A DNA stretch of 64,000 nt from Notospermus geniculatus (GCA_002633025.1 NMRB01001623.1:14988-78987), one strand, 5' to 3'. Shown: positions 1 through 12,655, counted from the stretch's first letter. Notes: generated from the letters alone by a model not told the origin. Made by a program: numbers and translations.

Positions 1-78
1 GCTGCTTGCCAATGATAATCGATGAGTTTTGGCGTAGGCCCGGGTGCATAGAGGCCTTGCGCAGCAGAGATCTATCGG

Positions 79-215
79 TAAAGGCTAAGAATCCATTCAC
101 GCGATTTTCTAGCGGTGCGACGCGGCAACCATTGTTTGTTTCCGCGGCGTTGGTCATGGACAAAGGATGCGGCATCGCACCGCCCGAAAATCGCGTGAAT
201 GGATTCTTAGCCTTA
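79..215. mobile_element. Short inverted-repeat element (MITE-like, CTAAGAATCCATTCACGCGA family)
   Basis: Terminal inverted repeats with the core CTAAGAATCCATTCACGCGA face each other across about 135 bp. Homologous copies lie at 2202-2330 and 3251-3378 in the tandem duplication. Non-coding. Confidence 0.75.
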
Positions 216-384
216 CAGGGCAATATCGCAGCCTGCTATGGGGCGCCATCGTAATGTCATCATCGAGGATCATGCTTTAGGAATGTTCAGTCCAGTCATC
301 ATATGTACAAATAATGGTCGCTCCCTTCGGCGGAACGATTCCGCCTGTTCTGTTCCGTTCCGCTTTTTCCAGTAAGCCTCATCG

Positions 385-452
385 AACAACGGGCTGGCGG
401 CGCTTGGGGTTCGCGTTGGCGTTCCGGGGCTTTGCGAAAACTTTATTTCGTA
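385..452. repeat. Half copy of the 30.5-kb hairpin element
   Basis: The run from ATCGAACAACGGG to GGGGCTTTGCGAAAACT is similar to the right arm at 30.6 kb, but the facing arm is absent. Confidence 0.55.
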
Positions 453-2058
453 CTTAACATGCACAAGAAAGTGCGTTTTGTGGAATGGTTGTGTGCTAGG
501 TGCAGAAATTCATGAAATTATCTATTAACCGCCCGTAAACGCGAAAGAATACACGAAAACAGGTATGCCTGCCTCTGTTGGTCTGTTTCATTGCTCTGAA
601 TTTTGGGTAATATGCGGGGTCAAAGCGAGGGCAACATTTGGAATGGAACTCAGCAGCGAATTTGAAATTGCGGTTTCCTCCTTGTTGCCACGCATTCAAC
701 GTGTCAACTTCAGGACATACTATCAGATTTAACATCTCTGCGGCCAAGGAAGCCCTAGTCCCGCGCCCCAACCGCGTCGAACAAGGTCGGCGTACTAATC
801 TAATGAAATCGTCCACTGCCGTCAATCCAGCGCTCAGCTCCTGACAAGTTCTGGTGTAATTGGCCCCTGACTCGCAAGAAACGAGTCGACCGACACCAGT
901 CTTTGATTGGTATGAGAAGGACCGAAATGAATTTACGAGATGTCTTTTATTCCGCGAGGCGACACGCGGTAGCTGGGTCTAAAACCCGGAGTGATATCGG
1001 ATGGAGCAGACGAAACGAAATATTAAGCATTTCCCAGTGGAATCAAATATTTGTTTGATACGTTATCGTAGAAGGGACAGGCTGGTGTGGGCGAAGAGTT
1101 CTCAAAATATCAAAAGTTGTCAGACGTTTGTGACACTCACTAGCGTGGGTTCTCACTGAGTTCTCCATCCGCCCCTGCTCAAGTAGGCTTGCGTCTGATA
1201 TAACCCTCAATGACGCCTCGTTTCATAATTTAGTTCCGGATCTCCCCGCTAGGACTAAATACTGAGATCGGTAGTGCCTGTCGTCCATTATTACGCGATT
1301 GGCCGAAAACGCAGCCGGAGGAATGCGCTAATTGGTCGCTCCCATTCAACAAAGGATTTTTCAACCAATCACCGTTTTCATTGGCTGCACTACTGCCGAT
1401 CACGTGATTATGGCCGACAGGCGCTACGGTCTCAATATTAATCCTACCGGTGAGACTAGGAACTAATCTATTGTTGTCATAGCACGATGAAGACCCACTC
1501 GACAGCTGTCATCTCGCCACCCGTAGGGTGACAGAGTTCCTTAATTACCTCTCCTCCTCTCTGCCTGACAGGTATCCTCACGTAACGTTTATCCCTGATT
1601 ATCCTGATTCGTGTTTTCGCTGCTGTCTGGCGGATACGCCGCTTGTTGACAACATCTCTGAATCTGAGTTGGTTACCGATACGGCTGCAGCGGCCAGCAA
1701 CGTAAACGATCGATTTTCTAACATCTTCCTCTATCAGTGCTCGTCTTCGACTAAAATAAACTTCTAATATAGCCAATCATTATCTTATTTCGCCGATTTT
1801 CCACGGAATCGCTTCACCGACTTTTTATAAAAGACACCTCGGGCCTTAAAAGGGTAGTGTAACAGGAATTCAAGTCCCAGAATCAAACGTCCGGTTCTGT
1901 TGTTCAATGGGGGATTAAACTATGTGGGTATAGAAACCATGACAGCTGGAATAAAAGCATACAATTATGGCAAGGTATTGTAACTAGGACATGCATTCTC
2001 GGACTATCGTTCTTTTCACACCTGACAGAACTCAATGCCGAAAGAGGCCTATCCGCCG
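453..2058. other. Non-coding stretch (apart from the element at 1230-1469)
   Basis: No supported exon, RNA gene or further repeat seen; the short open frames here lack any recognisable protein features. Confidence 0.4.
1230..1469. mobile_element. MITE-like element, TTAGTTCC / GATCTCACCGG family
   Basis: Inverted ends TTAGTTCC...GGAACTAA and inner inverted sequence GAGATCGGTAG...GCCTGTCG. Relatives are at 32505-32725 and 42723-42945, and a partial end is at about 29985-30053. Confidence 0.7.
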
Positions 2059-2192
2059 TGCAATATTATTGCACAATATGGGGCCCAAAATGGGCAATAT
2101 TATTGCCAATCTTTCTTCCATCCATTATGCCAGAAGCACATGACACCCATTTTGGGCTCCATATTGTGCAATAATATTGTACGTGGATGAAC
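2059..2192. repeat. Inverted repeat around GCAATATTATTGC
   Basis: Left arm GCACAATATGGGGCCCAAAA faces right arm TTTTGGGCTCCATATTGTGC. The second unit of the tandem duplication (3179 on) keeps only the right arm, so the duplication breakpoint fell inside the element. Confidence 0.65.
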
Positions 2193-3178
2193 CGCTTTAT
2201 AAGCTAAGAATCCATTCACGCGATTTTCGAGTGGTGCGATGCCGCATCCTTTGTCCGTGACCAACGCGGCGGAAAACAATGGTTGCGGCGTCACACCGCC
2301 AGAAATTCGCGTGAATGGATTCTCACCGAAACGCCCAATTCAAAAGGGTCTTTGCAAAGTCCGTAGACGGTCAAAAGGCACAGTTGGCCAGTTCAAGGGG
2401 TACATGCTGGGCGCCCTCATTGTTGCTCATTGCTTTCTAGGCCTTTGAAACACTTTCAGGCTTTTGTATTCGATGAGGCAGACGTGATGCGAGGTCCAGA
2501 GTGAGGTCGAGCATTCCAACTGGGTGTTGACGAAAAATCACAGCATAAAGATTGGCCAACACCAAGGTCGTGGCGAGAGGTGGTTGAGACTCTGTTCCAC
2601 AGGTAGGAATCATTGCATAGCGCACACCATCAGTGCAGAGTGAAGCGAATTTAACCTCGAAGGAAGAGCGCTGATGATCTGTCGATGTCTCCAGTCTGAG
2701 ATTGTCACGTTATCATACTCCACGCATCAGATGAGCGAGATTCGTGAGACAGCGCTGCCTGGAGAGGTGACGCTGACAGGTGATCGAATATTTGGGGATA
2801 TCGGTTCTTGGTTTCGTCCTCGTCGGCCTGGTTTTAATGATCTCTGCGCCGAGATAGGAGACGGTCATTTTTTTGGAGTAGGCCTATGATGTGGTGAGAG
2901 CGATTTCATTGGATGACACGGCCCTATTTGAAAAAAAAAATCGACGCCAACTTTCTTCTTTAAGACAAATTACTGGAGGACTATCACAGAAACGTTGAAC
3001 ATTTTATGAAATGTGACTTTTGCTCTTAATTTCTGGTCGACATTTTGACTGGTGCAGGACACATTAGCGCCGGAGCAAAGATAATCTTGATTCGTGATTG
3101 GTTATCATTGACCTGTCAGATCGTGAGATAATTCAACGACTGTTGATTTTTTCTAGCGAATTTGATTGGATGACATTG
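2128..3178 (+). repeat. Tandem duplication (about 1.1 kb), first unit
   Basis: The stretch beginning GCCAGAAGCACATGACACCC recurs at 3179 and runs in parallel to about 4381. The junction at 3178/3179 is in continuous sequence. No coding content is recognised. Confidence 0.85.
2202..2330. mobile_element. MITE-like element, CTAAGAATCC family
   Basis: Same family as 79-215, with inverted ends CTAAGAATCCATTCACG and CGTGAATGGATTCTC. Confidence 0.7.
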
Positions 3179-3250
3179 CCAGAAGCACATGACACCCATT
3201 TTGGGCTCCATATTGTGCAATAATATTGTACGTGGATGAACCGCTTTATA

Positions 3251-3378
3251 AGCTAAGAATCCATTCACCCGATTTTCGAGTGGTGCGATGCCGCATCCTT
3301 TGTCCGTGACCAACGCGGCGGAAAACAATGGTTGCGGCGTCACACCGCCAGAAATTCGCGTGAATGGATTCTCACCGA
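3251..3378. mobile_element. MITE-like element, CTAAGAATCC family (second unit of tandem duplication)
   Basis: Copy of the 2202-2330 element duplicated with its host segment. Confidence 0.7.
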
Positions 3379-3388
3379 AACGCCCAAT

Positions 3389-3545
3389 GGGCGTCCTAGC
3401 TACGATAGAGGGCAGCACACCGAAACTCGGTCCTATACAATGGACGGCTTTTGTGTGGGAAATTGATCAGGACCGAGTTGCCAGTTTCATTTCAATAGAT
3501 TTAACCACTGGTGACACCTATTGAGCCAGTGAGCTAGGGTCCTCA
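3389..3545. repeat. Dispersed 140-bp repeat (AGGGCAGCAC / TTTGTGTGGGAAATTGATCA family), insertion
   Basis: Present here but missing at the homologous site in the first tandem unit. The same sequence recurs at about 21665-21806, 24937-25016 (truncated) and 25973-26112. No open frame is conserved among the copies. Confidence 0.7.
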
Positions 3546-4384
3546 TTCAAAAGGGTCTTTGCAAAGTCCGTAGACGGTCAAAAGGCACAGTTGGCCAGTT
3601 CAAGTGGTACATCCTGGACGCCCTCATTGTTGCTCATTGCTTTCTAGGCCTTTGAAACACTTTCAGGCTTTTGTATTCGATGAGGCGGACGTGGTGCACA
3701 GTGAGGTCGAGCATTCCAACTGGGCGTTGACGAAAAATCACAGCTAAAGATTGGACACACCAAGGTCGTGGCGAGAGGTGGTTGAGACTCTGTTCCACAG
3801 GTAGGAATCATTGCATAGCGCACACCATCAGTGCAGAGTGAAGCGAATGCGTAAAATGTAATCTCGAAGGAAGAGCGCTGCTCTGATCTGTCGATGTCTC
3901 CAGTCTGAGATTGTCACGTTATCATACTCCACGCATCAGAGGAGGGAGATTCGTGAGACAGCGCTGCCTGGAGATGTGACGCTGACAGGTGATCGAAGAT
4001 TTCGGGATATCGGTTCTTGGTTTCGTCCTCGTCGGCATGGCTTTAATGATCTCTGCGCCGAGATAGGAGACGGTCATTTTTTTGGAGTAGGCCTATGATG
4101 TGGTGAGCGCGATTTCATTGGATGACGCGGCCCTATTTAAAAAGAAATCGACGCCAACTTTCTTCTTTAAGACAAATTACTGGACGACTATCACAGAAAC
4201 GTTCAACATTTTATGAAATGTGACTTTTGCTCTTAATTTCTGGTCGACATTTTGACTGGTGCAGGACACATTAGCGCCGGAGCAAAGATGATCTTGATTC
4301 GTGATTGGTTATCATTGACCTGTCAGATCGTGAGATAATTCAACGACTGTTGATTTTTTCTAGCGAATTTGATTGGATGACATT

Positions 4385-5015
4385 CAAGGAATATTGACCA
4401 ATCAGCGGCTTTGAGGTGAGTTCAAAATCCGGACGTCTGGAAGGCATTCTTGGAACTGGGAAAAATTGGTTCGATTCTTGCGGAAATATCACACGGATTG
4501 AACAATACGTTTCGTTGCCGGCTTCGGCCGAAATGGATTTTATCTGAGGATTCGATGACAAGTTCTGCCTGAAGCGACAGCGAAGGTAAGGGAACGTTTT
4601 TTTTCATTGTCCAAATCGATTATGCCATATTTTGTTCAAACTTGACCCTTTCGCGTATGTGGCACTCTATTTTCATTGTGTACATTGGCTTTTAGGTACG
4701 TGACCTGTTCCTGGGTCACTTGGGATGGTGTAAAAAGCCCAATGCTTGTTTTTTTTAAATGAGGCTTCACAGAACCTCCCCCGTCCTTACTGCCGTGACC
4801 GTGTACATTTGTTTCGACAGGATGACCAATCAACGTGGTTTCTGTCTGCCCAACCTCGTTTTGGTGTACCCGTTCCCCCATACCCGTCGTTGACATTTCT
4901 GGCGGGGTTTTGTAAAAAAATCCTTAAAAATCCCACGCTCCCTCTTTTACTGGGAAGGGCTCAGTTCACCAATGAAACCAAACTATTTTTTTCGCCGAAA
5001 TGGCTTCCTTTTCAA
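4385..5015. other. Non-coding stretch
   Basis: No gene or repeat recognised; open frames on both strands are short and unremarkable. Confidence 0.4.
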
Positions 5016-5590
5016 TAGACAGATTGCCAAAGTCGGCCATATTGGACCAAAAGGCAATAACAAACACTGAATGTACAGTGAATGTACACCATTGATATAC
5101 AGCATGTTTTAAAACCTGTAATTTACACAAAACTTTCATGAAAAGTTACAAAATAAACACCTCCTCAGCAGTGCTACATGTGTTATGAACCGTGGCCAGG
5201 CCCAAATGTTTGCAGATATTTCCCACAAAAAGTTTTAAAAGACTTTTATTATGCCTGTTTTATGCCAAACCTCAGCTCCAGGTGTGTTGGTCCTATCCCA
5301 CAGTGTGGAATCATGATGATTCACAAACCTGGACCCAAGGTTGGTTAAGCAACAAAAGTCTGTTTTTTCTTTTCTGAATTACTATTTTACCAAAAGTAAG
5401 CCAAGGCTTAGTGCATATTAATGCATTATTACTGATGGTTATGTTATCTGAGATATTTTTATGGCAAACTTTTATGTTTTTGCACATTTTAAAACATGCT
5501 GTACATCAATGGTATACATTCACTGTACATTCAGTGTTTGTTATTGCCTTTTGGTCCAACATGGCCGACTTTGGCAATCTGTCTATATAA
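5016..5590. mobile_element. 570-bp element with about 105-bp terminal inverted repeats
   Basis: Left end TAGACAGATTGCCAAAGTCG and the following 85 bp are repeated inverted at the right end (5475-5588) with a few mismatches. The interior has no credible transposase frame, so it is a non-autonomous DNA transposon. A TA target duplication is possible. Confidence 0.75.
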
Positions 5591-6447
5591 TAGTTCTAGA
5601 CTACACGTATTTGAGGTCGTTACCAATTCATTCGCAGAGTGCTGCCCTCTATATTTTAATTTAACTTTTGTAATCATTACACAACACGCGATCGTGATAA
5701 ATGAAGACATCGTCTCTCTAACAAGACAATTTTAGAGCCTCATTATAGATATGATTGCGTCAAATCATTCTGAGTGTCTGCTCTCAAATCATTATGGAAT
5801 ATATGATGGCGTTTTTGACGAGAAAAGAGGAGTAATGACGTATTGAAAGAAACCTGAATATCAAAATGGTCAGGTTGTGTGATTGTCACGCGATGGTGAT
5901 GGACGCCATAATGAATACATTATGCAGATGAGGTTTCAGTGAACATGCGCACGATTGGCCGAATTCAGGTCGTTGTCCGATTCATCGATGGCACATTTCA
6001 TTAGAGTGTAGACATTGGCGTGGTCGTAATTGAGTGAATCAGCTGTGATTCAGACACGTACTGAGCAACCTCAGCCTGTGGCTTTGGGGTCTTGATGATG
6101 ATCATTTAATTCCGAGGTTCACCAAGTGTGACTGTAACTAGACATTCTGAAAAATACTTCGATTTTGTGCGTCGATATCAAAACTTGCTTCTTGGTCGGG
6201 CGCCATTTCTGAGGCAGGTCAGCTTTTACATTAAACCCACGACATAAATTCAACGAACATAAAGTTTTTTTTTCACCAAATTGTTTATGACTTTGTGGTC
6301 TATTCAAATCCCACGGGGCCATTGTCCTCGCGACGCAATCACCAGATACTTAATCACATGCCGCATGCGCCAATAAAAAGCAGCCGCCGCTCCCATCAAT
6401 AATAATAAACCGTACGCCATCAATGGCTTCACGTCGAATACATCAAT

Positions 6448-6642
6448 AGAAATATGGCACCTTCTGTATTTTCGAGGCCGCATCCGGAATCCAAAAGAAA
6501 AATCTGTTGATTAAGTATCGAGAGGAAAAATAATAAAAAATGACGTAACCATGCTGCAGTCTATTCTTAACACTTTTTCTCCCAATTATTATGCTATCAT
6601 GATGCTGTAGAAGATTTTTACGTACTGCCATTCATGGTATCA
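6448..6642. repeat. About 195-bp repeat, resident copy
   Basis: From TCAATAGAAATATGGCACC to ATGGTATCACCA. Present in both 4.5-kb copies and re-inserted at 6960-7160 only in copy 1. Confidence 0.7.
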
Positions 6643-6959
6643 CCAGCAGTTGATTGAGCAGTCGTGTGTGAAACCCGGTGTGAGAAGAAAGAATATCCCC
6701 AGGAAAAACTGTCCTGGGAACAATGGTTCCTTTATATGTTCCATCCTCTGGGGATTCGTTGGTTTTTATTGCCATAAACGTTACTCCGTGGTGGAACAAT
6801 AGAAGCGGACACTTTAATTCGTGGACTTTTTCCCCGCCACACCTGTTTTTTCCAGCAGCTGCTGTGTTTCACCTCCTCTGGTCTGTATTTTCCTTCTCTG
6901 TAAACTTCCCTATAAAGTTTAACTAGTCCTTCATTTTCAAAAGCTACATTTGTGACGTC

Positions 6960-7160
6960 AATAGAAATATGGCACCTTCTGTATTTTCGAGGCCGCATCC
7001 GGAATCCAAAAGAAAAATCTGTTGATTAAGTATCGAGAGGAAAAATAATAAAAAATGACGTAACCATGCTGCAGTCTATTCTTAACACTTTTTCTCCCAA
7101 TTATTATGCTATCATGATGCTGTAGAAGATTTTTACGTACTGCCATTCATGGTATCACCA
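6960..7160. repeat. Re-insertion of the 6448-6642 repeat, flanked by CATTTGTGACG
   Basis: Nearly the same sequence as 6448-6642. The 11-bp CATTTGTGACG occurs on both sides, and the empty site in copy 2 (about 11807) has it once. This indicates insertion with target duplication or a templated local copy. Confidence 0.65.
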
Positions 7161-7508
7161 TTTGTGACGAAACTCTTTCGATGCTGAAGTTAAGACCACT
7201 TGCCGTTCTCATTCGGTGTTTCAATTTAAACTTGACAACCGCACCGGTCCGCGGGGATCGGTAGATGGGCCCCAGGACACGTTCAAAAATCGTATTCCAA
7301 TTTGACAATAAATTGACGTGATACCGAATTGTAACTTTACAAAGTGATCAATCAGGAAAGTTGATGGAATTTTACCAAATTTTCACAAGAAAACGGATGG
7401 TTTAATATATTGATTCTGTTCCAACTGATGACGCCGTGCTTTTCGAAATCACCGTGTTTACGTTAGTTCTTCGCACGGCTACAGATGGCGCAGCCATTAA
7501 GTGACGTN

Positions 7509-8187
7509 GAACGGGTTGCATGTTTAGGGTTCATGCTTAAAACGTCCCCTCCACCATTTTTAATCTTTTAATCAATTTGATTTCAGTTTTGATATCGGAT
7601 TCAGGTCAAACAAGGCAACCTTTATATGTCTGTGGAGCATATGGATGCATCTAGATGACCTAGGTGGATATTTGACCATAACATGTGTGGATAGAGAATG
7701 GTAATTGAAAAAAGTGTTAAAAAACCTAAAAATTCAGCATTTTTTTCACAATATCTTACAATTTAGAACATACGTTAGTAATTAAGGTACATAATTTATA
7801 TATGAGAAGATGCGTAATTTCATAGCGAACACAATAATCCAAACCCCATGTCTGTGGCTTGTATTGGTAGTGCTCCATGGTCATTATGAATCATCATATC
7901 TTAGCCCGAAAACGGTGGCCATTTTTCAAGATGGCCGCCATGCAGGTACCAAGCTACACTTCCGAAAAGTCCATCATAATTTTTTGGGACCTTCAGGTAC
8001 CTGCCTAAGGCTGGTAGTGCGTAATAAAAACACCCTGTAACATGTAAATGTGGGCTATCAAGGCATAATTTGGGGTAGGTTATTCAGAATTGTCTCCTTT
8101 AGATCGGAATATAGTAGTCTAATACATACTAGGCCCGTTTTATTTTAGCCTGATATTTACCGTTCCCGGCAGGGGTGTATACAGGGG
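7509..8187. other. Copy-1-specific non-coding stretch after the N at 7508
   Basis: Has no counterpart in copy 2 (12152-12395 differs). No exon is seen. The N sits inside a fragment of the GGTTACACTACATA element family. Confidence 0.45.
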
Positions 8188-10080
8188 TGTATTCCAGGAC
8201 CTGATGTATTTCTGGAGATGGTTGCTACCACAAATATCCCTGCTGCCATTGCGTCTTTTAGAATATCATGTAAGACCTAGAGAGACTAGTTATGGTGCAA
8301 CTTCAGTTCCAAAGTTTAATATAGGCTACACCGTAACTCAATCGGTCTAACGTCATACGTTAAAAAGACGCTCTTACAGCAGGAGATATTTGTGGTATCA
8401 ACCATCTCCTGAAATACATTACGTCATGGATATGAAGTCCAATTTCGTGATTCGTACTTCGTCTTTCCTCCGATTTGCGAAACCTCACGAATATAAAGAA
8501 GTTAACTGGCGACAAAAGCTACTTATCCCGCGGACAATGCGGTATCCTTTTACAAAGGCTTCTTCCACAAAGTTACCGAAAACTTGAGTCAATTATGAGG
8601 AAGGAAAGTTTTAAGTAACAACTTGCACATTCACCCACGTCCAGATTGTGCAGAGCCGTGAAAAGTTGGGAAACTTTGCCAAGTTTTCCGAAGTTCTCAC
8701 TCTTTATGAAGGCGGTATTCAGTTTCTTCCGACAATCAGCCAATCTCAGACGGAAATTGCTGGCATAGTTATTTAATGGTGAGTTTCCCCGAGGGAGTTG
8801 GTCGTTTTCTGGGCCACTTATCTTTGGTACCATGGGACAACAGTCTTAGCGTTCATTATGGCGATTTTACCTTTGAAAGAATCAAGAATACGCTTGCTAA
8901 AAGTGACAGCACTTAAAGCGCCACTGTCTTCCCTCCCTATCCTGCGCTGAACATACCCGCGTAAAGACTAGAGACCTCTATTGACAATGTTGACAAACTA
9001 CCGCTTATCAAACTCGCCCCCATGTAGAGTAACTCTCGATCCTAGGGTATCCACGTATGCATTGCATTGTAATTCACGCATTCTTCAACACTGTATGGGG
9101 TGAAATGCAATACTACGGTTTGGGAGAATGATGCAGTCGCCCCCGGTGGTGCCAGCTATCGATAAAAAGTAGCAATACCGTGGTCTTTTAGGCGGAAGTT
9201 GCATCAATTACGAAGCTTCGTCGAAAATGTGGGTTTTCTCTCGTATTTTACATCCTTCTATCGCATCTGATGGCCACCGGCAGCTGTAGATGTTCCCGGC
9301 ATTTCGAATATTTCCAAAATGTGCTTTTATGTCGACTGAAAATGAAAATGGCGGCCGACAGTTTTCAAATTAAGCAGTCATCTGCTTCTAATTCATTTTC
9401 ACATTTCTTATCAGCTGAATTTCCGAAATGAGCACGGAGATTGCCCTTTACCAGCGCTGACCATGCTCTGCAAAGATGACCGAGTTATGGGCCTAGCTAA
9501 TGGAATGATGTAGACTAGTCCCCGCTTCGGCTTTGTCAGCCTATAGCCTTTTATGAGCCCTTATATTGAGCGATAACGTTGGGCATCCTGTACTGGTGTT
9601 ACAGATCTTGATATTATTTATTCCATTGAAAACAACGGGAATTGCAGAACCTTAAACAAAGGAACTAGGCCTACAATGTATGGAAATAAAAATGTCAGCT
9701 TTCGTAAATATCAGGCAGTTATGTCGTCATGCTGAAAGAATGGCGACTAAAAGGTAACGCAGAATTAATGATGGCATAAAGTTCTTTACTTGTTCGCCTA
9801 GCAGAACAATCTTCTTAAAAGTAGGCCTAGAATACGCCTTTTTCAAAGAGGTTTGTAGATCGCTTGATGTCATGTCTGGGAATAAAGTCGGGGGCTACTT
9901 TTTCAAGGTCTGTAATGATGGCGTTACCTCGCGGCTACATCATTCTTCTCCACCTTTTTGAAACAACTCGACCTTTAAACATGGCAGACATTATCTGTCT
10001 CGAGAAGAATAAGACCTTGTCCTCCAGCGTTGGCCTAGAAAAGAAAGCACTTTTTCGTATCAATTAATTATGCAGCAGAG
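8188..10080. other. Non-coding part of the duplicated segment
   Basis: Matches 12396-14418 in the second copy. Frames are short on both strands; no gene or RNA recognised. Confidence 0.45.
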
Positions 10081-10277
10081 ATGGCGTCCCATAAAGTTAT
10101 TTTCCCATGCAATCTCAGAGATGGCGTTCCATAAAGTTATTTTCCCATGCGATCTCAGAGATGGCGTTCCATAAAGTTATTTTCCCATGCCATCTCAGAG
10201 ATGGCGTTCCATAAGTTGTTTTCCCATGCGATCTCGGAGATGGCGTTCCATAAAGTTATTTTCCCATGCCATCTCAA
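10081..10277 (+). repeat. 40-bp minisatellite, five units (copy 1)
   Basis: Unit of the type ATGGCGTTCCATAAAGTTAT followed by TTTCCCATGCGATCTCAGAG. The homologous array at 14419-14573 has four units. Confidence 0.85.
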
Positions 10278-10687
10278 TAATTTTGAGCAGATATCCAGGT
10301 ACTGTACCCGATCTGGAAACATTGATTTTTCACCGTCCTTCCACCAGCTGATGGGTTTGTAAAAACAATCTCTCCATGGTTTACTATTATCTCCAAGGTA
10401 ATTTCTAGTCCAATTAATCTTTTCCATTGCAATTAATTTTTTTTCAAAATCTCAATCAATTGTAATTTCTTGNTATGATGGCGTTTTTGACGAGAAAAGA
10501 GGAGTAATGACGTATTGAAAGAAACCTGAATATCGAAATGGTCAGGTTGTGTGATTGTCACGCGATGGTGACGGACGCCATAATGAATACATTATGTAAA
10601 TGAGGTTTTAGTGAACATGCGCACGATTGGCCGAATTCAGGTCGTTGTCCGATTCATCGGTGGCACATTTCATAGAGTGTAGACATT

Positions 10688-10883
10688 TACCTTGTTCACA
10701 CTACATAAAAGAAGTCCGGGCTCAGCCCGGGCTGAGCACGGGCTTTTTGCGTTTACACCTATGAATCGCCGTGTCTAAATAAAGCCCGGGCTTTTAAAAC
10801 CCATACATGCCGCGTACCTGTTCAAAAAGCCCGGGCTTATTTCAGACTCCGGGCTTTTTCAGACAGGTGTAACCACGGCTATT
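10688..10883. mobile_element. Short GGTTACAC-family element, present only in copy 2
   Basis: About 190 bp with ends TTCACACTACATA and GTGTAACCACGG and several GCCCGGGCTT palindromes. The empty site in copy 1 reads GTAGACATTGGCGTGG, and ATT is duplicated at the insertion. Confidence 0.7.
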
Positions 10884-12084
10884 GGCGTGGTCGTAATTGA
10901 GTGAATCAGCTGTGATTCAGACACGTACTGAGCAACCTGTGGCTTTGGGGTCTTGATCATTAACGAGGTTCAACAAGTGTGACTGTAACTAGACATTCTG
11001 AAAAATACTTCGATTTTCTGCGTCGATATCAAAACTTGCTTCTTGGTAGGGCGCCATTTCTGAGGCAGGTCAGCTTTTACATTAAACCCACGACATAAAA
11101 TCAACGAACATAAAGTTTTTTTTTCACCAAATTGTTTACGACTTTGTGGTCTATTGAAATCCCACGGGGCCATTCTCCTCGCGACGCAATCACCAGATAC
11201 TTAATCACATGCCGCATGCGCCAATAAAAATCAGCCGCCGCTCCCATCAATAACAATAAACCGTACGCCATCAATGGCTTCACGTCGAATACATCAATAG
11301 AAATATGGCACCTTCTGTATTTTAGAGGCCGCATCCGGAATCCAAAAGAAAAATCTGTTGATTAAGAACCGATAGGAAAAAAAATAAAAAATGACGTAAC
11401 CATGCTGCAGTCTATTCTTAACACTTTTTCTCCCAATTATTATGCTATCATGATGCTGTAGAAGATTTTTACGTACATGTACTGCGCCATTCATGGTATC
11501 ACCAGCTGTTGATTGAACAGTCGCGTGTGAAACCCGGTGCGAGAAGAAAGAATATCCCCAGGAAAAACTGTCCTGGTAACAATGGTTCCTTATGTTCCAT
11601 CCTCTGGGGATTCGTTGGTTTCTATTGCCATAAACGTTACTCCGTGGTGGAACAATAGAAGCGGACACTTTAATTCGTGGACTTTTTCCCCGCCACACCT
11701 GTTTTTTCCAGCAGCTGCTGTGTTTCACCCCCTCTGGTCTGTATTTTCCTTCTCTGTAAACTTCCCTATAAAGTTTAACTAGTCCTTCATTTTCAAAAGC
11801 TACCTTTGTGACGAAACTCTTTCGATGCTGAAGTTAAGACCACTTGCCGTTCTCATTCGGTGTTTCAATTTAAACTTGACAACCGCACCGGTCCGCGGGG
11901 ATCGGTAGATGGGCCCCAGGACACGTTCAAAAATCGTATTCCAATTTGACAATAAATTGATGTGATACCGAATTGTAACTTTACAAAGTGATCAATCAGG
12001 AAAGTTGATGGAATTTTACCGAATTTTCACAAGAAAACGAATGATTTAATAGCTTGATACTGTTCCAACTGATGACGCCGTGCT

Positions 12085-12300
12085 TTTCGAAATCACCGTG
12101 TTTACGTTAGTTCTTCGCACGGCTACAGATGGCGCAGCCATTAAGTGACGTCGTTTTCGCGCCTCCAACAATGTGTGCCAATACAGAAATGACCGAAGAG
12201 TCAATGCATGCAGCGCAACTGTCGTCGGGCTAGTTAACTACAATGTAGTAGTGTGACCTCTCGCCGGGATTTTCGTACACACGGGTACACACGGGCCTTC
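12085..12300 (-). mobile_element. Truncated GGTTACACTACATA-family element
   Basis: Reverse complement of the interior of the element at 22577-22963 (ATTAAGTGACGTCGTTTTCG, CCAACAATGTGTGCCAATAC), lacking both terminal repeats. The matching part in copy 1 is cut at the N at 7508. Confidence 0.65.
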
Positions 12301-12494
12301 AATATGAGGGGTATTTTGTTGCCATAGCATCAAAGGTTGCTGACTTAAAGCCATTTTAATTTCCCCTACCCCTAACACTAAATTCAACTTCATTTCCAGG
12401 ACCTGATGTATTTCTGGAGATGGTTGCTACCACAAATATCCCTGCTGCCGTTGCGTCTTTTAGAATATCATGTAAGACCGAGAGAGTTATGGTG

Positions 12495-12655
12495 CAACTT
12501 CAAGACCATGTGCACGTGACGTCATCATTGACGTCATAATTCGCACGTCAGCCATTTTGGACGGCATCTGACGCTACGAATGCGTTGGACGTGCCGTCCA
12601 AAATGGCGGCATCTCGACGTCGCGGTGACGTCATAATCGTTGCTGCACGTCCTCT
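12495..12655. mobile_element. Inverted-repeat insertion with TGACGTCA sites (copy 2 only)
   Basis: Arms GCCATTTTGGACGGCA and TGCCGTCCAAAATGGC face each other, flanked by TGACGTCATAAT and GTGACGTCATAAT. The copy-1 site is empty. Confidence 0.6.

Larger units (their letters stand above)
3179..4381 (+). repeat. Tandem duplication, second unit
   Basis: Second copy of 2128-3178, with an extra insertion of about 155 bp at 3389-3545 (a dispersed repeat family) and scattered substitutions. Confidence 0.85.
5802..10472 (+). repeat. 4.7-kb duplicated segment, copy 1 (ends at a single N)
   Basis: Nearly the same sequence as 10474-14767. The copy ends exactly at the N at 10473, and its end is continued only after copy 2 (14768 onward). 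No gene is recognised. Differences from copy 2 are discrete insertions, substitutions and repeat-unit number, as expected for two haplotypes placed in series. Confidence 0.85.
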
